Shown here piece by piece: positions 1 through 9,499 of a stretch of DNA of 64,000 nucleotides (its first letter is position 1; the number at the start of each line of letters is the position of its first letter). The notes under the pieces were generated by a model. The model searched no databases. It was not told the origin of the DNA and saw only the letters and a program-made list of their open reading frames with translations. The position numbers were made by a program, and so were the translations under genes. Origin of the DNA: Domibacillus indicus (lineage in GTDB: Bacteria > Bacillota > Bacilli > Bacillales > Domibacillaceae); NCBI RefSeq assembly GCF_023715895.1, contig NZ_JAMBOO010000009.1, positions 1 to 64,000 on the forward strand, in the 5' to 3' direction.

Positions 1-127
1 TTGCCCACGTGTTACTCACCCGTCCGCCGCTGACTTCCGGGAGCAAGCTCCCTTCTGTCCGCTCGACTTGCATGTATTAGGCACGCCGCCAGCGTTCGTC
101 CTGAGCCAGGATCAAACTCTCCAAAAA
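1..127 (-). rRNA. rrs: 16S ribosomal RNA, 5' end (partial)
   Basis: Read on the minus strand, the segment begins with the universal bacterial 16S start (GAGAGTTTGATCCTGGCTCA) and runs through GACGAACGCTGGCGGCGTGC and the V1 helix to the GGACGGGTGAGTAACACGTG region. Only the first 125 or so nucleotides are inside the window; the rest of the rRNA operon lies to the left. The exact mature 5' end is placed by analogy with other Bacillaceae. The V1 helix sequence fits Bacillaceae, but the fragment is too short to name a genus. Confidence 0.97.
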
Positions 128-268
128 GTGTTTGACTTGCTCATTTGTTTCCACTAAAACACGGGGTGTTTTTAATGGAAGATAAAAATTAAAACGTTGA
201 CGTTTTTATTGATTTTGTTCAGTTTTCAATGTTCAATTTGCTCACACTGTCTTTGCGACAGCTATAAC

Positions 269-518
269 ATCATATCATTAAGCTCTTTTGTTTGTCAACA
301 ACTTTTTTCAAAAAGTTTATTAACCTTTTTTACGTTCCTCTCGCTTTAACTAGAAGAACTCCTCAATGACAGGCTTTATTCTATCGCATTTCTCAAAAGC
401 AAGTCAACTTCTTTTTAAAGTAAAAATGATTGGTAATCTTCACTTTAATTCAGTTGTGTTTTCACTTGATGTCTTAGCGACGTTTAATAATATAGCATCT
501 ATCAATCTATATGGTCAA
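269..518 (-). promoter_or_regulatory. Tandem rRNA operon promoters
   Basis: Three sigma-A-type promoters point towards the 16S gene, all with 18-bp spacers. The nearest has TTGACA at 293-298 and TATGAT at 269-274. The second has TTGACT at 402-407 and TAGAAT at 378-383. The farthest has TTGACC at 513-518 and TATATT at 489-494. Stacked promoters are usual for rRNA operons. The stretch 130-587 has no gene that I can support; the rest is AT-rich leader and spacer. Confidence 0.75.
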
Positions 519-587
519 TACATTTTTCGAAAAAAATATAAAAAATTCTTTTCACCTTTCCTCACATCTCTACCCCGCTTATACAGA

Positions 588-617
588 AAGCCCCGGTCGT
601 GTGTTTAACCGAGGCTT
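588..617 (-). terminator. Intrinsic terminator after the P-type ATPase gene
   Basis: AAGCCTCGG (609-617, read on the minus strand) pairs with CCGGGGCTT (588-596), with one G-T pair and a 12-nt loop. It lies directly after the ATPase stop codon. The trailing T run on the minus strand is short, so it may work only moderately. Confidence 0.6.
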
Positions 618-621
618 CCCT

Positions 622-3259
622 TTAGGATTTTTTATTTTGGATAAGCTTGATTACTTCCATAAGCACAACCGCTGCTAAGGCAAGTCCTGCAGCAACGAGC
701 CACTCATCCCAGCCAAACGAAGGCGGAATCGAAAAAATGTTTCGTATGCCTGGCAGCACCGTTAATCCATACAGTAAAAAACAAACACTTACGGCACCAA
801 GAACATATCTATTACTGAAAAATCCTATTCCAAATACTGTTTGTGTATTGGAACGGGCTGCAAAAGTTTGAAGCGTCCGAGCCAAGATCAGTGTAGTGAA
901 GGCCATGGCGATACCCATTTCTGCCGACGTCTGCACCCCCATGTAATGAGAGACAATAACCGCGATTCCAATCAGCAGCCCCCGGGTAACCACCGCTCTT
1001 AGCGTTCCTCCAGAAAAGATACCTTCGTTTATATCGCGCGGCTTTCGTTTCATAACCCCCGGTTCTTCCTTTTCCATCCCAAGCGCCAATGCCGGAAGCG
1101 AGTCATTAATCAAGTTGATAAATAAGAGCTGCAGCGCTGTAAATGGATTCGGAAGATTAAAAAATACTGCGAATAAAATAGCGATGATTGCGCCGAGGTT
1201 TCCAGCAAACAAATAACTAATCGCTTTTTTAATATTGTCAAACACCGTACGTCCAACACCGACGGCATTCACAATCGAAACAAAGTTATCATCTGCGAGC
1301 ACCATGGCGGCTGAATCCTTTGCTACATCCGTCCCGCTTCCCATCGCAATGCCGATATCCGCTTGTTTTAAAGCAGGTGCGTCATTGACGCCATCCCCCG
1401 TCATCGCTGTAATGGCGCCTTTTCGCTGCCACGCGCGGACAATACGGATTTTATTTTCGGGTGAAACACGTGCATAAACTGAGATATTCTCCAGCTTCTC
1501 ATCCAGTTCTTCGTCTGAAAGCCGATCCAGTTCCTGGCCGGTTAAAGCAATATCATTTTCATCCATTAAACCGATATCCCGCCCGATTGCCTTCGCGGTC
1601 GTTTTATGATCACCTGTAATCATAATCGTTCGGATGCCGGCACTTTTCGCTTCTTCAATAGCTCCGTATACGGCTTCACGCGGCGGATCGATCATGGCCG
1701 TCAAACCGACCAGCACCAAATCATTTTCATCCTCTGCCGCAATAGAAGCTTTTTCAGCAGAAAGCTTTTTATAGCCATATGCCAAAACACGAAGCGCATC
1801 ATTTGAAAAAGCTTCATTTGCTTCTTTCACTTTGTTCAGCTTTTCTTCAGTGAGCGGCTCTTCTTTGCCGTTTGTTAAAATAAAGCGGCATCGCTTGAAC
1901 ATTACATCGGGGCCGCCTTTTGTAAGCATCAGCCGTTCCCCCTCAATCGTATAAACGGTTGACATAAGCTTACGTTCAGAGTCAAATGGCAGTTCCAGTT
2001 CACGCTGAAACTGATCCCGCAGCTGTTCAGGAGGTTCATTCATCTCTTTCCCGAAATGAAGCAGTGCCGTTTCAGTCGGGTCCCCAATTTCCTGACCTTC
2101 TTTATTTACGTATGAGTCATTACAAAGCAAGGCGATATAAAGAAGCATTTGCTCAGACTTGTTTCTTTCCTCACGCGCTTCAGTAAATGTCTGCCCTGCT
2201 CCCGGCAGAAAGGTGTTTGTAACGGTCATTTTATTTTGGGTGAGCGTGCCGGTTTTATCTGTACAAATCACACTCGTTGACCCGAGTGTTTCTACTGCTG
2301 GCAGCTTCCGGATAATCGCCTGCCGTTTCGCCATTTTCGTTGTTCCAACCGCCATGACGATGGTTACAATAGAAGAAAGAGCTTCTGGAATCGCAGCTAC
2401 GGCAACAGCGACCGCGAACATAAACGCATTCAGCATTCCTTCTGTCGTATCTACCTGCTCATTGCCAAACCAAATGCGCAATGCCTGGGCCGCAAAAATC
2501 AAAATACATAAAACGAGAATACCGATTCCAAGCTTCTTGCTGAATTCGTCCAGCTTCCGCTGAAGCGGGGTTTGTTTAGACTCCGCAGTTGCGATCATAT
2601 TAGCGATTTTTCCGATTTCTGTTTCATTGGCCGTTCCCGTTACTACAAAACGGCCGCGCCCATTTACGACTAAGGAGCCGCTATGTACCATACTTAAGCC
2701 GATCACCAACAGGTACTTGCTCTGTTAACGTATCCGTGCTTTTTTGGGCTGCTTCAGATTCTCCAGTCAGCATTCCTTCGTTTACCTTCAATGATTCACT
2801 GGCAATCAGCCGTCCATCTGCCGGTACATAATCACCTGCATCAAGCTGAACAACATCCCCTTTTGCCAGCTCTCTTGCGGGCACCGTTTGACTCACGCCA
2901 TCACGCATTACTTTTGCGGACGGGGCGGACATTTCACGCAGTGCATCAAGGGAGCTTTCCGCTTTTCTTGTTTGAATGACGCTGATTACGCCGTTTAACA
3001 AAAGAACAAGAAAAATAATAACGGACTCTACCGCCTCGCCAAGCACAAGCTGGATGCCGGCTGCTACAAGCAGAACAATTACCATGGCATCTTTAAACGT
3101 GGCTAAAAAAAGCTTCCAAACAGGGTCCTTTTTCTTGCCCTTAATCTCATTATAGCCATGCTCTTCGAGTCGTTTGATCGCTTCCCCGGTTGTTAATCCC
3201 TGACTGGTTGTATTCCATTCTGCGATCACATCATCTGCACTTTTGCGATAGGTTTCCAA
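622..3259 (-). pseudogene. Calcium-type P-type cation ATPase, interrupted by one frameshift
   Basis: The two reading frames together make a P2A ATPase of about 880 residues, the usual size of bacterial SERCA/PMCA-like pumps such as B. subtilis YloB. The first frame (2681-3259) holds the N-terminal cation-ATPase domain, the first membrane pair and the actuator motif TGES. The second (622-2709) holds the PEAL motif of membrane segment 4, the phosphorylation site DKTGTLT, the hinge GDGVNDAPALKQAD and the C-terminal membrane segments. The frames must switch near 2690-2697: GDRL in the first is followed by SMVHSGS in the second, and removing one A from the CTTAAG stretch rejoins them. Translation starts at a TTG at 3259 behind AAAGGAG. 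As written the protein would stop before the phosphorylation domain, so it is either a recent pseudogene or a one-base sequence error. Confidence 0.85.
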
Positions 3260-3320
3260 TGAGTCAGCTCCTTTCTGTTATTTGGCTTTTGTTTTTTGCT
3301 TTCTTAAACATCCGTCCAGA

Positions 3321-4190
3321 TCATCCGCTTTTTCCATCTTGTACTGACAAGAGAAACTGTTTAAACAAGTCCGCTTCCTCTGTTATCGTTTTTTCAATTA
3401 AATACGTATGGGATGCTTGTTTTTCTGCAGTTTCAGACGGATAGGTGCTTAGCCTGCCCGAAACAAGCTCTTCTTTTACCATTGATTTTGGTATGTATGA
3501 CACCCCAAGACCCGCTTCAATAAATCGCTTTGTTACATCCATCTGGCTGACGGTCATGATTTTCAAGTGGGGATGTTTCTTTTTCAGTTCTTTTAAAAGC
3601 TCTTCCCAGTAACCCGGATGGTTATGCGCCAGAACCCGGTAATTTTTTAAGAGAAAAGCTTCATCGATCTTTTCAGCCGCCGGCCCGGCCAGTACAACCG
3701 CTTCACTATGAATGATACTGACAGATGTACCGGCAAAAGCGGAAGGCATTCGCGCAAGTCCAATGTCTGCCTCACCGCTCCCTACTTTTTCGCCGATTTC
3801 ATAAGACTTATGAATGTCGATCTGTACATCAATCTCCGGAAAGCGGGCCATAAACTGCTGAAGGACCGGGGGCAGAAAGGACGAGGCAATCTGTGGTGCG
3901 CAGGCAATTGCCAGCTTTTTTGTATATCCCTGCTTCCAGGCGTCAAACTCACTTATATTCCGGTCAAATGAATCGGCGATTTCCTTTGCACGCGGGAGAA
4001 AAAACAAGCCGGCCGGTGTCAGCTTGACCGCTTTCCCATGCCGCTCAAACAAAGAGATATCCAACCGGTCCTCCAGCCGTTGAATATGCTTTGTGACGGC
4101 CGGCTGGGAAATAAACAATTCTTCTGAAGCCTGCCGGAAATTTTCTGTTTCCGCTGCTTTTAAAAATGTTTTAATCCAATAAATATTCAT
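3321..4190 (-). CDS. LysR-family transcriptional regulator
   Basis: A LysR regulator of 289 residues. The N-terminal winged helix-turn-helix (about residues 1-60) has the family pattern FRQASEELFISQPAVTKHI followed by LEDRLDISLFERHGKAVKLT. The rest is the periplasmic-binding-protein-like effector domain. I start it at 4190 (MNIYWIK) because AAGGAGGAA lies just upstream; a longer reading to 4229 has no such site. It is divergent from the methyltransferase gene at 4292, with about 100 bp between them, so that gene is its likely target. It also lies upstream of the P-type ATPase gene on the same strand, 61 bp away, and could be co-transcribed with it. The effector is unknown. Confidence 0.88.
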   Translation of the reverse strand: MNIYWIKTFLKAAETENFRQASEELFISQPAVTKHIQRLEDRLDISLFERHGKAVKLTPAGLFFLPRAKEIADSFDRNISEFDAWKQGYTKKLAIACAPQIASSFLPPVLQQFMARFPEIDVQIDIHKSYEIGEKVGSGEADIGLARMPSAFAGTSVSIIHSEAVVLAGPAAEKIDEAFLLKNYRVLAHNHPGYWEELLKELKKKHPHLKIMTVSQMDVTKRFIEAGLGVSYIPKSMVKEELVSGRLSTYPSETAEKQASHTYLIEKTITEEADLFKQFLLSVQDGKSG

Positions 4191-4248
4191 ACGTTCCTCC
4201 TTATTCCACTTCGTTATCAAATTTCTCATTTTTAACTAATTTTCATTA

Positions 4249-4266
4249 TATAGGAAAAACCCTATA
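4249..4266. promoter_or_regulatory. Inverted repeat between LysR gene and methyltransferase gene
   Basis: TATAGG (4249-4254) and CCTATA (4261-4266) form a perfect inverted repeat with a 6-nt spacer in the divergent promoter region. Its right arm overlaps a possible -10 element (TATACT, 4263-4268) for the methyltransferase gene. It is a candidate LysR operator; that role is inferred from position only. Confidence 0.4.
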
Positions 4267-4291
4267 CTAAATGAAAAGGAGTGAAGTGAAT

Positions 4292-5032
4292 ATGATCTGG
4301 AATGCACAGTTATATGATGGAAAACACCAATTTGTCTCAAAATTTGGCGAGGATGTTGTAGACCTGCTTGCACCAAAAGCCGGCGAAGCGATTTTAGATG
4401 TTGGATGCGGCACAGGTGATCTGGCTTTTTCATTGTGCAACAAAGGAATTCATGTGGCTGGCATTGACCAGTCTGCCTCCATGATCGAAGAAGCAAAACA
4501 AAAATACCCTCATATCCCATTTTTTGTAGAAGACGCGCACAACCTCCCGTTTGAGAAAAAATTCGATGCGGTATTTTCAAACGCCGCTCTTCATTGGATG
4601 AAAAAGCCCGAACAAGTGCTGGGCGGTATATTTAAGAGTTTAAAGCCGGGCGGCCGGTTTGTGGCAGAGTTTGGTGCCAAAGGAAACGTCGCTTCTATTT
4701 CCCGGGCTATTATCGGGCAAATTGATCATTACGACCATAACCAATATCCATGGTTTTTCCCTTCGATTGGAGAATACACTTCTTTAATGGAACAAGCCGG
4801 CTTTCATGTCACGTTTGCCGAGCACTTTGAACGGCCGACCCGTCTTGAAGGTGTAGACGGGATGCGGAATTGGATTCATATGTTTGGTGATGTGGTCATG
4901 GGCGCACAGATACCGGAAGAAAAAGAGCGGATCATATCCGGGGCTGTAGCCACATTGATGGAAGAACGGTTTTATGAAGATCATTGGATCGCGGATTACT
5001 GGCGGATTCGTGTAGTGGGAACAAAAAAATAA
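4292..5032 (+). CDS. Class I SAM-dependent methyltransferase
   Basis: A methyltransferase of 246 residues with a Rossmann-type SAM-binding fold. Motif I is ILDVGCGTGDLAF (about residues 33-45), followed by an acidic residue after the second strand (GIDQSASM) and the post-motif pattern FDAVFSNAALHWM. The overall pattern is that of the UbiE/trans-aconitate-methyltransferase-like group; the acceptor substrate cannot be told from the sequence. I chose the ATG at 4292 (MIWNAQLYD) since AAAAGGAG lies 10 nt upstream; the ATG at 4271 would place that site inside the gene. It is transcribed away from the LysR gene and ends in a strong terminator. Confidence 0.85.
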   Translation: MIWNAQLYDGKHQFVSKFGEDVVDLLAPKAGEAILDVGCGTGDLAFSLCNKGIHVAGIDQSASMIEEAKQKYPHIPFFVEDAHNLPFEKKFDAVFSNAALHWMKKPEQVLGGIFKSLKPGGRFVAEFGAKGNVASISRAIIGQIDHYDHNQYPWFFPSIGEYTSLMEQAGFHVTFAEHFERPTRLEGVDGMRNWIHMFGDVVMGAQIPEEKERIISGAVATLMEERFYEDHWIADYWRIRVVGTKK

Positions 5033-5066
5033 CCGAGAAGCCCTCTTTGGGCTTCCCGGTTATTTT
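5031..5066. terminator. Bidirectional intrinsic terminator
   Basis: A 13-bp stem with one mismatch (5031-5043 with 5049-5061) and a 5-nt loop is followed by TATTTTTTAT on the plus strand. It starts at the last base of the methyltransferase stop codon and lies 20 bp from the stop of the convergent permease gene, so it can serve both. Confidence 0.85.
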
Positions 5067-5087
5067 TTATTTTGCCGTTCCTTTTTT

Positions 5088-6290
5088 TTACGCTGCTTTA
5101 TTTTTATTGTAAATATCAAATGCAACTGCTGCAAGAAGCACAAGCCCTTTGATACCCTGCTGCCAGTCGATGCCGAGGCCAAGGAGGGACATCCCGTTAT
5201 TCATGATTCCCATCACGAGGCCGCCGATGATCGCACCCGGGACAGTTCCAATACCGCCGTACGCAGAGGCACCTCCGATAAAGCAGGCCGCAATGGCATC
5301 AAGCTCAAATAAGTTTCCAGATTTTGGAGTGGCAGCATTTAAGCGGGCCGCAAAAATCAAGCCGGACAGCGCAGAAAGAACGCCCATGTTGACGAATACC
5401 CAAAATGTCATTTGTTTTGTTTTAATCCCCGACAGCTGTGCCGCTTTTTCATTTCCGCCAATTGCATAAATATGGCGTCCAGCTTTTGTTTTTTTCATGA
5501 CATATGTGTAAACGACAATTAAAATGCCAAGCAGGATTAACACATTCGGAATGCCTTCGTAGGAAGCCAGTACGTAGGTAAACACATTCAGCAGTACAAT
5601 CATGCTGACAAGCTTTAAGATAAACATTCCTTTCGGCTGTACATCAAAACGAAACTTTATTTGTGTGCGGCGTGTTCTCAGCTGACTGATCACAAGCACG
5701 ACAGACAACACAGCACCAATGGAAAGAGTTACTACGTTTGCGGCGCTTCCATCCGGAATAAAGCCGGAGCTTATTTTTTGGAACGCCTCCGGGAATGGAG
5801 CGATTGACTTCCCTTCTAATACAATCATCGTCAAACCGCGGAACAAAAGCATGCCGGCAAGCGTCACGATAAAAGCCGGAATTTTCACATAAGCGACCCA
5901 GAAGCCCTGCCAGGCGCCAATCAAAGCACCGATCAAAAGAGAAATCACGACAGCGCCAAATGTGGACATTTCGTAATTGACCATTAAAATAGCTGAAATT
6001 GCGCCGACGAACGCAGCGATCGAACCGACAGACAAATCAATATGGCCGGTAATAATGACAAGCATCATGCCAATCGCCAGAATTAAAATGTAACTGTTTT
6101 GCAGGATTAAATTGGTGATATTCAGCGGCTGAAGAAGCAAGCCGCTTGTCAGCACCTGAAACAGCATCATGATGACGATCAATGCAAAAATCATGCTGTA
6201 TTGGCGCATATTATTTTTTAAAAGCTCTTTCATTGGTGACTCTGGCTGAAGCGACGAGTAATTTCTTTGTTTTTGAGCGTGTGACTGCAT
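5088..6290 (-). CDS. mmsB: Monosaccharide ABC transporter permease (AraH/GguB/MmsB type)
   Basis: The membrane subunit (400 residues) of a CUT2-type sugar importer. After a polar N-terminus of about 30 residues it has some 10 hydrophobic segments, with the family signature GHIDLSVGSIAAFVGA near residue 85 and SALSGLIFAARLNAATP followed by AAxxIGGASxxGGxGT near residue 330. The closest named group is GguB/MmsB, the partner of ChvE. It is the third gene of the operon, 3 bp after the ATPase gene. In the G. stearothermophilus arabinan locus a transporter in this position next to a three-component sensor (araPST) is araEGH and imports L-arabinose; the same job is inferred here. Xylose or galactose as additional substrates cannot be excluded. 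Confidence 0.88.
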   Translation of the reverse strand: MQSHAQKQRNYSSLQPESPMKELLKNNMRQYSMIFALIVIMMLFQVLTSGLLLQPLNITNLILQNSYILILAIGMMLVIITGHIDLSVGSIAAFVGAISAILMVNYEMSTFGAVVISLLIGALIGAWQGFWVAYVKIPAFIVTLAGMLLFRGLTMIVLEGKSIAPFPEAFQKISSGFIPDGSAANVVTLSIGAVLSVVLVISQLRTRRTQIKFRFDVQPKGMFILKLVSMIVLLNVFTYVLASYEGIPNVLILLGILIVVYTYVMKKTKAGRHIYAIGGNEKAAQLSGIKTKQMTFWVFVNMGVLSALSGLIFAARLNAATPKSGNLFELDAIAACFIGGASAYGGIGTVPGAIIGGLVMGIMNNGMSLLGLGIDWQQGIKGLVLLAAVAFDIYNKNKAA

Positions 6291-6293
6291 CGA

Positions 6294-7829
6294 TTATCCC
6301 CTCACCTTTCTTTTGGTCATATACATCATCAATGTTTCCTGGCTGGCCTCTTCTCTTGCGACTTCACCTGTAATCGATCCTTCATTCATAACATACACGC
6401 GATCACACATACCAAGAAGCTCCGGCAGCTCAGAGGAGATCAGCAAAATGCCTTTTCCTTCTGCGGCCAATTCATTGATAATCGAGTAAATTTCGTACTT
6501 TGCACCAACATCGATGCCACGTGTCGGCTCATCCAGAATTAAAATATCCGGCTCTGAAAAAATCCATTTGCTCAGTACAATTTTCTGCTGGTTCCCGCCG
6601 CTTAAGTTGCCGGCTTTCTGCAAAACAGACGGGGTTTTGATCCGGAGTTTTTTACGGTAATGCTCCGCTTCGATCTTTTCTTTGTTTTCATCAATGATGC
6701 TTCGCTTGGAAATTTTATCGAGGCTTGCAAGCGTAATATTTTGCTTAATGTCATCCATTAAGATAAGACCGTTGCCTTTCCGATCCTCCGATACGTACGC
6801 CATCCCCTGCTTAATCGCACTTGTTACATTGGGAAACTGAACTTCCCGGCCGTTTTTCACAAGATGGCCGCTGATTTTTTTTCCGTATGATTTGCCGAAA
6901 ATACTCATCGCTAGTTCTGTGCGCCCTGCGCCCATTAATCCGGCAACACCGACAATCTCCCCGCGCCGGATATGGAAGCTGACATTGTCAATCATTTTCC
7001 GGTCGGCGTGCGCCGGATGATACACCGTCCAGTTTTTCACTTCAAAAACCGTTTCACCAATGTTTGGTGTGCGCTCTGGATACCGGTTTGTCAGGTCACG
7101 GCCGACCATTCCTTTAATGATTCGATCCTGGTTAACGTTATCCCGTTTCATATCGAGCGTTTCAATAGACTGCCCATCCCGAATAATCGTCATGGAGTCC
7201 GCCACCCGCTCAATTTCATTTAACTTGTGAGAAATCATAATGGCTGACATGCCGTGGCTCTTAAATTCAAGCAGTAAATTCAATAGGTTCTCACTGTCAT
7301 TTTCATTTAAAGAAGCAGTCGGCTCATCTAAAATCAAAAGTTTTACATCCTTTGCGAGCGCTTTAGCAATTTCTACAAGCTGCTGCTTGCCGACACCAAT
7401 ATCTTCTACTTTTGTCTGCGGCGACTCTTTTAATCCGACTTTTTGCAAAAGCTCTTTTGTTCTCATCATCGTTTCATTCCAGTCAATCACGCCATTGCGG
7501 CTCAGCTCATTACCGAGGAAAATGTTTTCGGCTATCGACAAATATGGAATAAGGGCAAGCTCCTGATGAATAATGACGATGCCCCGCTCTTCACTTTGAC
7601 GGATGTTTTTAAATTCACATACCTCTCCGTCCAGCAAAATGTTACCTGTGTAAGAACCATGCGCATAAACACCGCTGAGTACTTTCATGAGCGTAGATTT
7701 TCCTGCGCCGTTCTCTCCGCACAACGCATGAATTTCACCTCTTTTAACTTGAAGGTTTACATTGGAAAGTGCTTTAACTCCGGGAAATTCTTTTGTAATA
7801 CCGCGCATTTCGAGAATGATGTCTGTCAT
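6294..7829 (-). CDS. mmsA: Monosaccharide ABC transporter ATP-binding protein (AraG/GguA/MmsA type)
   Basis: A duplicated ATPase of 511 residues, the usual length for CUT2 importers. The first domain has Walker [10 protein letters not shown] (about residue 38), a signature [13 protein letters not shown] and Walker [12 protein letters not shown]. The second has a degenerate Walker A (GLMGAGRTE), the signature [14 protein letters not shown] and Walker [13 protein letters not shown]. The weak second Walker A is normal for this family. Its start overlaps the stop of the binding-protein gene by 4 bp (ATGA), so the two are translationally coupled. It works on the cytoplasmic face with the permease encoded next. 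Confidence 0.92.
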   Translation of the reverse strand: MTDIILEMRGITKEFPGVKALSNVNLQVKRGEIHALCGENGAGKSTLMKVLSGVYAHGSYTGNILLDGEVCEFKNIRQSEERGIVIIHQELALIPYLSIAENIFLGNELSRNGVIDWNETMMRTKELLQKVGLKESPQTKVEDIGVGKQQLVEIAKALAKDVKLLILDEPTASLNENDSENLLNLLLEFKSHGMSAIMISHKLNEIERVADSMTIIRDGQSIETLDMKRDNVNQDRIIKGMVGRDLTNRYPERTPNIGETVFEVKNWTVYHPAHADRKMIDNVSFHIRRGEIVGVAGLMGAGRTELAMSIFGKSYGKKISGHLVKNGREVQFPNVTSAIKQGMAYVSEDRKGNGLILMDDIKQNITLASLDKISKRSIIDENKEKIEAEHYRKKLRIKTPSVLQKAGNLSGGNQQKIVLSKWIFSEPDILILDEPTRGIDVGAKYEIYSIINELAAEGKGILLISSELPELLGMCDRVYVMNEGSITGEVAREEASQETLMMYMTKRKVRG

Positions 7830-8923
7830 TGTACCACCTCTTCTTTCTGGCCAAGCTGCTCAGCCGTATAATAACCGCTGCCTACCAGCACGGAATCATA
7901 ATTGGTTCGGTCCACTGAGACAGGATTTAATAAAAACGAAGGAACGATCTTTGCACCGTTGTCATATGTTTTTGTATCATTTACGTCCGCTTTCTCACCA
8001 TTAAGCACCGCTGTCGCCATATTCACCGCTTTTTCCGCTAATTGGCGTGTGTCTTTAAAAATGGTCTGGGTCTGCTGTCCATGAATGATCGATTTTATCG
8101 AAGCAAGCTCAGCGTCCTGGCCAGTAATAACCGGCATTGGCTTTCCGGCTGAACCATACCCGATTCCTTTCAAGGAAGAAATCACACCGATGCTGATTCC
8201 GTCATACGGGGACAGCACCGCATCGAGCCGGTCTTTCGTATAGTAAGCGCTTAACAAATTATCCATCCTTGCTTGCGCCACCGCTCCGTCCCAGCGAAGA
8301 GTCGCACCTTGATTAAATTTTGTTTGTCCACTTTTCACCACCAGCTTGCCGCTGTCGATATACGGCTGAAGAATGGACATAGCCCCGTCAAAAAAGAAAT
8401 ACGCGTTATTGTCATCTGGCGAGCCGGCAAAAATTTCAATATTAAATGGACCTTTTCCATCTTTCAGCCCAAGTTTTTGTTCAATATACTGGCCTTGCAG
8501 GACACCAACCTGAAAGTTATCAAATGTCGCATAATAATCAATGTAGTCACTGTATTGAATCAAACGGTCATAAGCTATAATTTTAATGCCTTGCTTGTGC
8601 GCCCGCTCAAGTACCGTCGTTAATGCTGCCTGCCCATCAATGGGCGCGACCACCAGAACATCCACACCTTTTGTGATCATATTTTCAATTTGAGCTGTTT
8701 GGTTTTCCACAACATCTTCTGCATATTGAAGATCCGTTTTATAGCCAAGCTTTTCAAATTGCTTTTTCATATTTTCTCCATCGTTCACCCAGCGCTCTGA
8801 TGATTTAGTCGGCATGGAAATACCGATATACCCTTTTTCGCTTTCGCTTGTATCAATGACACCGCATGCGGATAAAAACAACATCAGCAGCATAAGGATT
8901 GGAACCGAAAGCCACTTTCTCAT
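7826..8923 (-). CDS. chvE: Sugar-binding lipoprotein of the monosaccharide ABC transporter (AraE/ChvE type)
   Basis: A periplasmic-binding-protein family I (RbsB/ChvE-like) receptor of 365 residues. The signal peptide ends in the lipobox LSAC, so Cys20 should carry the lipid anchor. The mature part starts with [13 protein letters not shown] and holds the family motifs [11 protein letters not shown] and IIAYDRLI. It is the first gene of the importer operon, with AAAAGGGGGAG upstream. The 5' region carries paired direct repeats and a cre site, which suggests activation by the YesN-type regulator encoded beyond the intergenic repeat and repression by CcpA. Substrate L-arabinose is inferred from the neighbourhood. 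Confidence 0.88.
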   Translation of the reverse strand: MRKWLSVPILMLLMLFLSACGVIDTSESEKGYIGISMPTKSSERWVNDGENMKKQFEKLGYKTDLQYAEDVVENQTAQIENMITKGVDVLVVAPIDGQAALTTVLERAHKQGIKIIAYDRLIQYSDYIDYYATFDNFQVGVLQGQYIEQKLGLKDGKGPFNIEIFAGSPDDNNAYFFFDGAMSILQPYIDSGKLVVKSGQTKFNQGATLRWDGAVAQARMDNLLSAYYTKDRLDAVLSPYDGISIGVISSLKGIGYGSAGKPMPVITGQDAELASIKSIIHGQQTQTIFKDTRQLAEKAVNMATAVLNGEKADVNDTKTYDNGAKIVPSFLLNPVSVDRTNYDSVLVGSGYYTAEQLGQKEEVVQ

Positions 8924-8959
8924 TTGATGCTCCCCCTTTTGTTCCTTGTTTTCTTACCT

Positions 8960-9043
8960 TGACTATAGCACCGCACCTGATATGCGTCTTTTCAATAAAT
9001 TACCTTCTTTTATAAAAATTCAACTTTTATAAAAACGCTTTCA
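8960..9043 (-). promoter_or_regulatory. Control region of the monosaccharide importer: direct repeats, cre and weak promoter
   Basis: Two identical 12-nt direct repeats, CTTTTATAAAAA, lie at 9007-9018 and 9024-9035 (17-bp period). They are candidate sites for the AraC-type regulator at 9500-10687. A near-perfect cre (TGAAAGCGTTTTTA, minus strand, 13 of 14 positions) spans 9030-9043 and overlaps the second repeat. A -10 hexamer TATAGT at 8960-8965 has no good -35, as expected for an activator-dependent promoter. Confidence 0.6.
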
Positions 9044-9058
9044 TAAACATATAAAAAA

Positions 9059-9495
9059 ACTGCCTTTTTCTTTAAAAGGCAGTCAGTGTGTAGACAAAGT
9101 CTTTCGCTTTTAAAAAAGAGCCGATCAGTGAAGCCTGCCTGCCTTCGCGCCCCTTAGGGCAGTGCGGGAGTCTTCGGCCGGCAGGCTTCACTAAGTGGTG
9201 TTGAAAATCCATAAACAAAGAACGAATAGACATTTTCTCTTTTTTTAAACAAAAAGATACAACCTTATTCGCTCTATCCAATCTTGTCGCAAGCCACTTG
9301 GCGGCGGGAGGGCAGCGCAGACTCCTATGGGACTAGCCGGCAGATGAGACCGGTGGAGCCGCCAGGCGAAGTCGGGCTCAGCGCCTGCCCCATGGAAAGC
9401 GGAGCTGCCTGGAAGCCGCCGACCCATCCCATTCATGTGCACGGTCATCCATATCATTTGTCTACAGTCTGACGGCCTTTTTCCTCAAAAGGCAG
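9059..9495. repeat. Terminator-nested intergenic repeat element, copy 1
   Basis: An element running from TGTAGACAAA (9089-9098) to its inverted copy TTTGTCTACA (9457-9466), 378 bp. It is flanked by two near-identical terminator hairpins: 9059-9083 and 9474-9495 match at 19 of 22 core positions. Inside are a folded module bounded by a 13-bp inverted repeat, AGTGAAGCCTGCC (9127-9139) with GGCAGGCTTCACT (9180-9192), and a second GC-rich module at about 9288-9430. A second copy, inverted, is at 29999-30491. It encodes no transposase. It separates the response regulator gene from the importer operon. Confidence 0.85.
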
Positions 9496-9499
9496 CTTG

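Noticed and set aside
366-608. A plus-strand open frame in the leader of the rRNA operon
   Set aside because: It crosses three rRNA promoters and a terminator, has no ribosome binding site and shows no recognisable pattern.
2681-2709. Programmed ribosomal frameshift in the P-type ATPase gene
   Set aside because: There is no slippery heptamer, no internal ribosome-pausing site in the right place and no known precedent in this family; an indel or sequence error is simpler.
9284-9472. A real 62-residue protein encoded in the repeat elements
   Set aside because: It starts at a TTG with no ribosome binding site, and the DNA has strong inverted structure that can explain conservation. It is not listed as a gene.
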